Source of the DNA: an uncultured Lachnospiraceae bacterium | GTDB lineage: Bacteria; Bacillota; Clostridia; Lachnospirales; Lachnospiraceae | NCBI GenBank assembly: GCA_934292725.1 | Contig: CAKQXY010000017.1 | Span: 1-64,000, forward strand | Length of the DNA: 64,000 nucleotides | Direction: 5' to 3' | Part shown: one piece after another, positions 24,236-31,574 of the stretch | Position numbering within the stretch: the stretch's first letter is position 1 | Layout of the letters: every line of letters starts with the position of its first letter | Notes under the pieces: model-generated | What the model saw: only the letters and a program-made list of their open reading frames with translations | Told to the model about the DNA's origin: nothing | Databases searched by the model: none | Translations under genes and position numbers: made by a program

Positions 24236-27121
24236 ATGGGACTTTACAGCAAGATAATTGATTTACAAAAGCTGGGGCAAGCCTGGGAGAAGGTAAGAAG
24301 CAACAATCCTTCTGCTGGAACGGATCAGATTAGCTGTGCACAGTTTGATGCAAACAGTCAAATTGAGTTGAAACAATTAAATTTGGAATTGTACAATCAT
24401 GAGTACCGGGTTCGCCCGGTACGTCTTGTATCACTGGAAAAAGAAGAAAAAGTGCGTGAAATCAGTTTATATACGATGCGCGACAAGGTAGTGCAGACAT
24501 CAATTGCACAAGAATTAAGCCGTATCTATGAACCAAAGTTTTCACCTTGTGTATATGCGTATCGTAATGAGCGTTCTGCGATGGGAGCAGCGGAAAGAAT
24601 TGAAAAAGAAATTTGCTCAAGTCAGTATAGCTGGATTGCTAAAACAGATATTGAATCTTTTTTCGATCGTATACAGGTTCCGCTGTTAAAGCGAAAATTA
24701 GAACGCGTAATTAAGGAAGAAGATGTGATAGAGTTGATTGAAATGCAGTTGTCAGCACCTGCCCTTGGAAAGGGAGGGGCATTAGAAGAAAAAATACTTG
24801 GAATTTATCAAGGATCATCCATTTCACCAGTACTATCGAATATTTATTTGGATGATTTTGACCATATGATGGAAAGAGAATCTGTGTTTTATGTTCGCTA
24901 TTCGGATGATATCTTGCTGTTGGGAAAGAGCCGAGAGCAATTGCAGACAGTTCTGGCGAAGATAAAAATATTGTTGGAACCATATGGATTAAATTTAAAG
25001 GAAGCAAAGACATCTATTTGCCCATTGGAGCAAGGCATTGAATTTCTAGGATACGCATTTGATCGGAATGGAAAGACGGCAACACAGAAAGCATTGCAAA
25101 GGCTAGATCAGAGCTTAGAAGATCTATGGCTTACGCAGTCACAGCTAAGTTTAGAAGAACGCTTGAAAAAAGGAACGCAAATTCTAAATGGTTGGGAGCA
25201 ATATTATAATAAGGAAGAGAAAATTCAAAGTATTAGTGAATTTGTTGTGTTAGTCTATATGCTTCGTAATAAATCTCAACTTGAAGAGTTCGCACACAGG
25301 CGTAGTGAATTTAAAAATTTCCACAGGGATATTACAGAGTATCTGATTGACGTGTGGGAGGAAAATGGCTGGAAGGATCTAATGATTTTGGAATATGAGC
25401 AATATTTTCAAATAGAGGCCTCTTCAGATGAAACCTACCAAGAACTGGATTCGTACAGCCAAAGGGAAATTTTGGATTCATTTGGTCGGTTGTTTCAGGC
25501 AGAGACACAAGAAAATTGGAGTGAATTGATGCAGCTTTATGCTGATGCAGGACGGTACAGTCAAGCTGAGAAAATCGTAGATAAAATCACAAAATTTTCA
25601 GAGCAGAGCGATTCTGTGGAAACGCTTTGTGCAGAGGATCTGCCGTCTGAAGAACAGAAAGAGGATATAGAGACTCAGATTCAAAAATTCAATAGAAAAG
25701 TGATAACAGCGTTTATGGAGCTTTTGGTTGGAAGAGAAGATTTGTATGCGCATGAAGAAATGGAAGCAAACGGACGGCGTCATATCGAGACGATTCCAGA
25801 TCCATTTACAGAAGATATAGTGAAGCGCCACTTATCAGGAGAGGAAACAGTTGACACCTATGTGATGCGAAATAATGAAACCGTTCACTATATGGTAATT
25901 GATATTGATATCTCTAAGCGGATTCTTTTGGAACTTCAGGGAAAAGAAATTCCTTCGAAATATTTGCTTGAAGTAGCCAAGACTGCAAAAAAAGTTATGG
26001 AATGCTTAAGAAAGCTTGGATTAACCGGATACTGTGAGTTTTCTGGATACCGTGGATATCACGTATGGATTTTCTTTTCAGAATGGATACCAGTGCGCTA
26101 CGTGTATTCCTTAGAAGAAGTGATTGCTGCAAAAGTAAAGAATTTATTAGAAGAGGGAACAAAAGAAGCACCTTCTGCTAATACAATCGAATTTTTTCCA
26201 TGGAAGAGTAGACGGAAAACAAAGGAACCTGGACAAGCTATCAAATTACCATATGGTATGCATTTGATTGGAAAGAAGAGAAGTTATTTTTGCGATGATC
26301 AGATGATGCCAGTACAAAATCTACAGCAGTGGTTTGGCGCTATTGTAAAGAGTGACAGTACAGCAGTGAAACGGATTATTTCAATGAATCTTTCAATTCA
26401 AGATGCACAAAAGAATCTAGGAAATGGACAGATAAAGCCAGCAGCATTTCAAGAATTAGATTATCAAAGACTTGGTGTTGTTCCAGAGAGCGTTCGCTTG
26501 GTATTACGGGGATGTTCTCTTATGTCGTATCTTGTCAACAAAGCAATTTCAACTGGATATTTGGCACATGGAGAGCGACTATCTGTCTTATATGTCTTTG
26601 GACATATGGGTGAGGAAGGTCGTGAGTTTGTTCATACTGTGATGTCATTTACATTGAATTATCAGTATTTCATGACAGAAAAATTTATCAAAAAGCTTTT
26701 ATCACGTCCAATTAGCTGCATTAAGCTGAGAGAACAGTATAAATCCGTGACAGCTGAGTACGGTTGCAATTGCATGTTTAAACGAACGAAAAACTGTTAC
26801 CCATCTCCGGTACTGCATGCAATTAAGAAAAATTCGGAGGAGAGTAACGGCATTACGCTTCCAGTCAGCAGAAATATTTCAGAGGAAAAGAAAAAGGCTG
26901 TTTATCAGGAAATCAATATCCATGCACAGGTGCAGGAGTTAGCAGAAAAGATTGTGGAGTTTAAGCGCCAGAAAAAAGGAATTGACAAATCAATAGAAAA
27001 GGTAGAGCGAGAGTTACATTTGATTTTTAATAACGCTAAGATTGACTGTATGGAGGTTAGTATGGGAATGTTGGTAAGAAGAAAAAAAGGAGAGAAGTAT
27101 GAGTGGGTAATTGAAATTTGA
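24236..27121 (+). CDS. Reverse transcriptase fused to AEP primase-polymerase (RT-AEP), CRISPR adaptation
   Basis: A 961-residue fusion. Residues about 1-330 are a group II-intron-like RT: KTDIESFFDR (motif A, about 138-147), QGSSISPVLSNIYLDD (about 192-207), YVRYSDDILLLG (YSDD, about 219-230), and EFLGYAF (about 267). Residues about 480-720 are an AEP primase: VIDIDIS (DxD, about 554-560), GYRGYHVWIFF (about 604-614), and IKLPYGMHL (about 668-676). A C-terminal region has Cys at GCSLMSY (about 758), PISCIKL (about 828) and GCNCMFKRTKNC (about 841-852), placed like a primase Fe-S or zinc domain, then a charged helix. No Cas6 domain is visible. It should copy RNA or extend ends before Cas1-Cas2 integration. 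It lies 19 bases after cas2 and 31 bases before leader 2. Confidence 0.9.
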   Translation: MGLYSKIIDLQKLGQAWEKVRSNNPSAGTDQISCAQFDANSQIELKQLNLELYNHEYRVRPVRLVSLEKEEKVREISLYTMRDKVVQTSIAQELSRIYEPKFSPCVYAYRNERSAMGAAERIEKEICSSQYSWIAKTDIESFFDRIQVPLLKRKLERVIKEEDVIELIEMQLSAPALGKGGALEEKILGIYQGSSISPVLSNIYLDDFDHMMERESVFYVRYSDDILLLGKSREQLQTVLAKIKILLEPYGLNLKEAKTSICPLEQGIEFLGYAFDRNGKTATQKALQRLDQSLEDLWLTQSQLSLEERLKKGTQILNGWEQYYNKEEKIQSISEFVVLVYMLRNKSQLEEFAHRRSEFKNFHRDITEYLIDVWEENGWKDLMILEYEQYFQIEASSDETYQELDSYSQREILDSFGRLFQAETQENWSELMQLYADAGRYSQAEKIVDKITKFSEQSDSVETLCAEDLPSEEQKEDIETQIQKFNRKVITAFMELLVGREDLYAHEEMEANGRRHIETIPDPFTEDIVKRHLSGEETVDTYVMRNNETVHYMVIDIDISKRILLELQGKEIPSKYLLEVAKTAKKVMECLRKLGLTGYCEFSGYRGYHVWIFFSEWIPVRYVYSLEEVIAAKVKNLLEEGTKEAPSANTIEFFPWKSRRKTKEPGQAIKLPYGMHLIGKKRSYFCDDQMMPVQNLQQWFGAIVKSDSTAVKRIISMNLSIQDAQKNLGNGQIKPAAFQELDYQRLGVVPESVRLVLRGCSLMSYLVNKAISTGYLAHGERLSVLYVFGHMGEEGREFVHTVMSFTLNYQYFMTEKFIKKLLSRPISCIKLREQYKSVTAEYGCNCMFKRTKNCYPSPVLHAIKKNSEESNGITLPVSRNISEEKKKAVYQEINIHAQVQELAEKIVEFKRQKKGIDKSIEKVERELHLIFNNAKIDCMEVSMGMLVRRKKGEKYEWVIEI

Positions 27122-27151
27122 AATAAAAAGTTTTTGAAAAATATTAAAAAC

Positions 27152-27332
27152 AGGATGACAGTGGCTGTATTTGGTGCTATACTTAATTCAGTGTCAAAGG
27201 TGAGCATACCTCGTTAAATATGTCCAAATTGTTAACATGCACGAAAAACAGTTACTGTCAGAATATTCTGACAAATACCTGCAAAAACAGGCTCTGGAAA
27301 CCGCATAAAACCTAGGTTTTTGAAGGGGTACT
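27152..27332 (+). promoter_or_regulatory. CRISPR leader 2
   Basis: This is the gap-free counterpart of leader 1 (20096-20276), also 181 bases. Of about ten differences, nine are transitions and one is the final A/T before the repeat. The palindromes TGTTAACA, CAGAATATTCTG and AAAACCTAGGTTTT are kept. It begins 31 bases after the RT-AEP stop. Confidence 0.82.
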
Positions 27333-27516
27333 GTAGAAATGAGGTATAAGCCCGTGAGGGCATTGACACATTCCATTGCTTCTTCCTCTTCGAAAAGCTC
27401 TACTTTGTAGAAATGAGGTATAAGCCCGTGAAGGCATTGACACTAATACGGAACGTGATCCCAATAGCTAAGGATCGCCGTAGAAATGAGGTACTAGCCC
27501 GAGAGGGCAATAACAT
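27333..27516 (+). CRISPR. CRISPR array 2 (three repeats, two spacers)
   Basis: Repeats are 27333-27369, 27407-27443 and 27480-27516, each 37 nt; spacers are 27370-27406 (37 nt) and 27444-27479 (36 nt). The repeat matches array 1: GTAGAAATGAGGTA, variable CAG/AAG/TAG, GCCC-GNGA-GGGC, then ATTGACAC. Repeat 2 has a G-to-A change that weakens the hairpin (GTGAAGGC). The last repeat ends ATAACAT and is decayed, as expected leader-distally. Both arrays should use the same Cas6. Confidence 0.95.
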
Positions 27517-27518
27517 GT

Positions 27519-27553
27519 GATTCCATGCATATATCATGCATGGAAATTTTTTT
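27519..27553 (+). terminator. Intrinsic terminator after array 2
   Basis: TTCCATGCAT (27521-27530) pairs perfectly with ATGCATGGAA (27536-27545), followed by eight T residues. It should end the array 2 transcript. Confidence 0.85.
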
Positions 27554-27664
27554 GAAAAAAAGCATTGACAAAATATCTAATACGTATTGCAAAGACAAAA
27601 ACCTGTTGATACTTCCTTAGGGCGGTTGCCTGAGTGGAATCACAAACTGAAAGGTGGAAAGACT

Positions 27665-27769
27665 ATGAAAAAAGATACAATTGTAGTAATCGGTGAGGCA
27701 TTGGTTAGTGTTGTAGCAGAGATCTGGAAAGACAGAAATGAAAAGAAGGAAGGAGAAAGCGATTCATAA
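27665..27769 (+). CDS. 34-residue small hydrophobic protein
   Basis: A short ORF with AGGTGG ten bases before the ATG. The N-terminal half is hydrophobic (TIVVIGEALVSVVAEIW) and the C-terminal half highly charged (KDRNEKKEGESDS), as in single-helix membrane peptides. Ends TAATAG, a double stop. It is the first of three small ORFs between array 2 and cas10. No family recognised; possible roles include a membrane anchor or toxin linked to the CRISPR effector, but nothing proves it. Confidence 0.5.
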   Translation: MKKDTIVVIGEALVSVVAEIWKDRNEKKEGESDS

Positions 27770-28236
27770 TAGTAACTGTTGGCAGCAAATGATAAGAAAC
27801 AATTGATCGGTAATAAGTATTTTTAGAACGAAGGGAGAAAGGTATGTTAGCGATTACGATTTTTGTTATTGTAGGAATGGCGGTTGTGCAGGTGGTTGCT
27901 GATGTGTATGGAGAATTGAACTGTACCCTTTGTCAAGGACATTTTGAATTTATGTAGTGCCTATTTTTTAGATAGCTACATAAATTCGATACCCTTGATT
28001 TTGGACAAACTTCTAGCTGTTGCCTACAAAAGTAGACAGAGAACATTTTCTGCATCCCGAAAAGTGGACAAAGCATAATAAGATATTCTGTTGATGCATT
28101 GCTGATTTCCGTTCCAGTTGTTTCATGGGACTCTGAACTTGATGGAATTATCAATGGCAGGCAGTTACGTTTATACGTTGCAGCCATTGACAAATCACCC
28201 AGGTCATAGTATGAGATCATCAAGCGGAATGGATCG

Positions 28237-29286
28237 TTAGTTACTTGGGGCATTAGAGGCAACTGCCTGTATGCCGAGTTGTGATGGTTCACTTTGTATA
28301 GCTGGTAAGGCCGGGACATTGGGAACATTCAACGGATATTCGCCAGTTGTAGCAAAACGGTAGTATTCGTTGGGTGACAGCTTGGCAAGATCCCATTGAT
28401 AGCGTCGATTGTTGTAGTAATTAATGTAGTCATCAATAACGACTTGGACATCTTCAAATGTAGCGCATTCGGCAAGCTTTTGAATGATATGATCTTTCAT
28501 ATGTCCGAAAAAGCTTTCCTGAGGTGCGTTATCCCAGCAGTTTCCGCGTCGGGACATAGATTGACGCAGCTTTTTGTTATAGAGGATATTGATAAACTTA
28601 TGACTTGTGTAATGACAGCCATGATCGGAGTGAATGATGGTTTCGGCATGAAGCGAGATGCCATGCTGATCTACGAGCCTGTTAATTGTCTCTAATACGA
28701 AATCGACTTCCAATGAAGGACTAAGTACATACGAAAGGATCTGCTTGGTAAAGGCGTCGATAACAGTAGAAAGATAGGCAAAGGTACCGTTGTATGGCAG
28801 GTATGTGATATCTGTGAGCAATACAACTCGAGGGCCGTATTCTTCGAATTCACGATTCAGCAGGTTGTCCGCAACATTGCTTGTCTTTAAGGCTTTAGCC
28901 ATTCGTTTATAAGGATTCGATCCCCTGTAGGGACAGGACAGATTGAACTTATCCATAAGTCGTCGGATCTTTTTCAGATTCATGAGTACAGGCGGATCCA
29001 TATGAAGAAGAGCCATGTAGATACCTTTTGCACCTTTGGAATAGCCGTGCAGCTTATAGGCAGCAAGTACCAGTTCAAAGTCATCACGATCCTGCTGTTC
29101 TATGCGAGCCCTTGTAGAGAAAGCCTTAACCCAGGCATAGTAGCCGCTGCGAGATACTTCAGCCATAGAGCATAGAGCTTTTAACGATAGGGAGTTATTG
29201 CTTTGCTGTATAGTAGAGTGGATGATTTCAAAAACACGTGAAGAATCGCTCACCGATAATGGAAATATCGAAGCCATGATCTTCAA
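28237..29286 (-). CDS. IS3-family transposase OrfB (DDE integrase core)
   Basis: A 349-residue rve-type DDE transposase. The catalytic Asp residues are in LLTDITYLP (about 176-184) and IHSDHGCHYTS (about 238-248), and Glu in NAPQESFFGHMK (about 275-286), the D-D(35)E pattern of IS3. An HTH-21 type segment (AEVSRSGYYAW) precedes. The first codons overlap the end of orfA in another frame, as for a programmed frameshift product; the ATG given may not be used on its own. It looks intact, so the IS may be active. Confidence 0.9.
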   Translation of the reverse strand: MKIMASIFPLSVSDSSRVFEIIHSTIQQSNNSLSLKALCSMAEVSRSGYYAWVKAFSTRARIEQQDRDDFELVLAAYKLHGYSKGAKGIYMALLHMDPPVLMNLKKIRRLMDKFNLSCPYRGSNPYKRMAKALKTSNVADNLLNREFEEYGPRVVLLTDITYLPYNGTFAYLSTVIDAFTKQILSYVLSPSLEVDFVLETINRLVDQHGISLHAETIIHSDHGCHYTSHKFINILYNKKLRQSMSRRGNCWDNAPQESFFGHMKDHIIQKLAECATFEDVQVVIDDYINYYNNRRYQWDLAKLSPNEYYRFATTGEYPLNVPNVPALPAIQSEPSQLGIQAVASNAPSN

Positions 29287-29440
29287 GGATTGTTCTTGGA
29301 GAAGTGCCAGTATTATAAGCGGTCATGAAAATCTCCTTAAAAGCCTTGGTGAGTGTGATTCTGGTGTCGGTGACACTATAGATATAGGGATTTTGTCGTA
29401 GTAACTGTTGTTGTTCCTTTGTGGATATTTTTCTGCTCAT
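29228..29440 (-). CDS. IS3-family OrfA (HTH) protein
   Basis: A 70-residue protein (RKISTKEQQQLLRQNPYIY at the N-terminus, then LTKAFKEIFMTAY...TSPRTILEDHG) that binds the IS ends in the family. Its last 20 codons overlap orfB in the -1/+1 frame, allowing an OrfAB fusion by ribosomal slippage. A GAGGTC-like ribosome site precedes the ATG at 29440. Confidence 0.8.
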   Translation of the reverse strand: MSRKISTKEQQQLLRQNPYIYSVTDTRITLTKAFKEIFMTAYNTGTSPRTILEDHGFDISIIGERFFTCF

Positions 29441-29708
29441 GAAAGACCTCCATTTCTGTAGTCAGAATATCATGTTTGGAAGGTTGTGTCCAGAAAAAAG
29501 GGTTCACTAAGGAACTGTGTAAAAACAGGGATACGATTAGTGAAGTGTCTAAAAAACTGGTACTACACTAATTCACGTGTCCACTGTTACGGGTACAGTA
29601 TAAGGACAAATATGCGCCAAAAGCAAGAGGAACAATTGCAAGAGGATCGAAGGAAAATGTAGGAAATATGATTAAGGGAGGATTTGCAAAAAAAATCACA
29701 AAAAAGAG

Positions 29709-29903
29709 TTGACTATTGGCTTGCATCTGATACAAATCGGCCATATGATTGCGCAGATAATAGAGGGAGTGAAAAAAATCTGGGAAGAGATTCAACAAAG
29801 TAGAGAACAAAAGCATCGAAGAATGTTGGAGAACTTCAAGATGGTTGATCTAAAAGAGTATAAAGAAGAAATACAAGAGCAATGTCAAATCCGGTTTGAG
29901 TAG
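29709..29903 (+). CDS. 64-residue small protein overlapping the split gene
   Basis: TTG at 29709 overlaps the TGA of the split gene (TTGA), a classic coupling arrangement. The product has an amphipathic N-terminal helix (LHLIQIGHMIAQIIEGVKKIW) in part: IGHMIAQIIEGVKKIWEEI, then a charged coiled-coil-like tail (QQSREQKHRRMLENF...KEEIQEQ). No family is recognised. With the IS disrupting its upstream partner, coupling would now be lost. Confidence 0.5.
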   Translation: MTIGLHLIQIGHMIAQIIEGVKKIWEEIQQSREQKHRRMLENFKMVDLKEYKEEIQEQCQIRFE

Positions 29904-29960
29904 CCTGATTGGTTGAATGGCGGTGATTAAGATGAATGTGCTGGCGCAATGAAAATGTTA

Positions 29961-29989
29961 TTGCAAATAAAGTATAAATATGGTATATT
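29961..29989 (+). promoter_or_regulatory. Candidate promoter for the effector operon
   Basis: TTGCAA (29961-29966), 17-base spacer, TATATT (29984-29989), 75 bases before cas10. It would serve the six-gene effector operon, which has no internal terminator until 40006. Confidence 0.5.
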
Positions 29990-30064
29990 ACAAATAACCA
30001 TAAAAAGGAAATAAAAAGTAATTAAAACTAGATAAAATATCCAAAATGAAGGGAGAAATGCGAA

Positions 30065-31564
30065 ATGGAGAATAAATATGCACTTGCCATGTATGACATC
30101 CGAGGAAAACAGGAATTTATTTATCGCAGTTCGCGCATAAAAGAAATTATTGGTGGATCAGCATTAATTCGTGATTGTTTTGAAGGACTTTATAAGCTTA
30201 ATAAGGAAAAATTTGGAAAAGGTATTTTTCATAACAAAGAAACTGCGTTTACTGAAAGTGCGTTTAAAGAACACTTGGAGGAAGGCTACATTGGTGAGGT
30301 TGTCTATGATGGTGGTGGAAATTTCCAACTGATATTTAAGGATGATGAGGCCTGCAAAGATGTGACATATGAGTTTAGCAAAAAGCTTATGAAAAAGGTT
30401 CCGTCTTTAAGGGTGTTATGCACTTACATAGTAGGGGTAAATTTCTCCGATTATTTAGGGGACAGAAAAAAGTTATATGATTTACATCGAGTTCGTGAAA
30501 TGCAAGAAAGCAATGTTCGTCCATATGCAGCTTTTCCGATTGTACAGTTAGATAGACGAACATCCATGCCGTTAACAGGAAAAAATAGCGTGGGGGAAAA
30601 GGTTTCAGCTGAGAGTAAGGCAAAATATGATAAGTATGACGAAATTAGAAAAAATAAACCAGATGAAGAAACAATTCTTGATAATTTGGTGACACAGCGT
30701 GATGAGGAAAGTCTTCTAGCAGTTATTTACATTGACGGAAATAGTATGGGAGCGAAAGTGCAAAAATGCTGTGATGGAAAGAAAAGTTATGAGGACTGCG
30801 TAGCAGCACTTCGCCAATTTTCAGCACAAATTCAGAAAAATTATATTGATGATAGATTGAAGGAAATTGATGATTTTTTTATGGAAAAATATAAAACAGT
30901 TCAAGATGGAGGTAAGTTAAAACGCAGATTTGTTGTCTATGCTGGAGATGAAATTACATTTATTTGTAATGCGCGAGATGCATATGATATTATGCATTTG
31001 TATTTAAAAAATTTACCAGAAGGAGAATCTTCTTGTGCAGGTGCCGTTATATTCCAGAGCCATTCTCCGTATAGTGAGGCATATCGAATAGCAGAGGAAT
31101 GCTGTGAAAATGCAAAGAAGGTGATGAAAGAGCGAAAATTAACTGATACATCGTTGATGGATTTTCACTATAGTCAGGGTGGTACAGGTGAATCATTGGA
31201 AAAAATTCGTAACAAAGAATTAGGTGGTATAATTAGCAAGCCATGGGTTATAAAAATTGGTGAAGATGAAGAAAAAAATTTAGAAAACCTAATTCATATA
31301 GAGATGGTTGAGCGTGTTAGGAAGTTTTTAAACCAACTTGGACGAAGTAATGTAAAAGGACTTGCCGAGCATGCTAGATATAGTGATTCTGATTTGGAAA
31401 TGGAATTGATGCGAATAAAAGCACATATGAGCGAAAGTAAGCGAAGCCAAACAGATTTTGATTGCTTGAAATTACTAGATAAAAATGAAATGAGAAAACT
31501 TATTTATGATATGGTAATTATGTACGATTTATGGTTCAATGATGTTAAAGGTAAGCAGGAATGA
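30065..31564 (+). CDS. cas10: Cas10 large subunit, HD-less, AGDE active-site variant
   Basis: A 499-residue Cas10, short for the family (often 700-900). It starts straight in the first palm (YDIRGKQEFIYRSSRIKEIIGGSAL, read in halves YDIRGKQEFIYRSS and RIKEIIGGSAL, about residues 10-34), so there is no N-terminal HD DNase. The second palm has AVIYIDGNSMGAKV (about 220-233) and FVVYAGDEITFIC (about 291-303). The usual GGDD cyclase motif is thus AGDE; the Glu matches the GGDE form of diguanylate cyclases, so cOA synthesis is plausible but unproved. A helical C-terminal domain (Cas11-like) follows. Type III-D-like by context. Confidence 0.85.
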   Translation: MENKYALAMYDIRGKQEFIYRSSRIKEIIGGSALIRDCFEGLYKLNKEKFGKGIFHNKETAFTESAFKEHLEEGYIGEVVYDGGGNFQLIFKDDEACKDVTYEFSKKLMKKVPSLRVLCTYIVGVNFSDYLGDRKKLYDLHRVREMQESNVRPYAAFPIVQLDRRTSMPLTGKNSVGEKVSAESKAKYDKYDEIRKNKPDEETILDNLVTQRDEESLLAVIYIDGNSMGAKVQKCCDGKKSYEDCVAALRQFSAQIQKNYIDDRLKEIDDFFMEKYKTVQDGGKLKRRFVVYAGDEITFICNARDAYDIMHLYLKNLPEGESSCAGAVIFQSHSPYSEAYRIAEECCENAKKVMKERKLTDTSLMDFHYSQGGTGESLEKIRNKELGGIISKPWVIKIGEDEEKNLENLIHIEMVERVRKFLNQLGRSNVKGLAEHARYSDSDLEMELMRIKAHMSESKRSQTDFDCLKLLDKNEMRKLIYDMVIMYDLWFNDVKGKQE

Positions 31565-31574
31565 GAGGTGACTT

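Larger units (their letters stand above)
27921..29597 (-). mobile_element. IS3-family insertion sequence
   Basis: The element is bounded by TGTACCC at the left (27922) and GGGTACA at the right (ending 29597), with a further aligned GGACA in each end, so the ends are imperfect inverted repeats of IS3 TG...CA type. Total about 1.68 kb. It encodes orfA and orfB on the minus strand. A 12-bp perfect hairpin, GAATTTATGTAG/CTACATAAATTC (27946-27957 and 27976-27987), lies inside the left end. I see no clear target duplication. Confidence 0.85.
27844..29712 (+). pseudogene. 63-residue small membrane protein gene split by the IS3 element
   Basis: An ORF starts at ATG 27844 with GAAGGGAG upstream and encodes an N-terminal hydrophobic helix (AITIFVIVGMAVVQVVADVYGE). 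It reaches the IS left end at 27920. Joining 27920 directly to 29598 restores the frame: LKYKDKYAPKARGTIARGSK and onward, a basic tail ending KKITKKS at TGA 29710-29712. The rejoined protein would be 63 residues with one membrane helix and a Lys/Arg-rich cytosolic tail. The fit of the two halves argues that the IS interrupted a real gene without loss of bases. Confidence 0.6.

Noticed and set aside
28396..28695. 99-codon plus-strand ORF inside the IS
   Set aside because: It is antisense to the transposase catalytic core and has no start signal.
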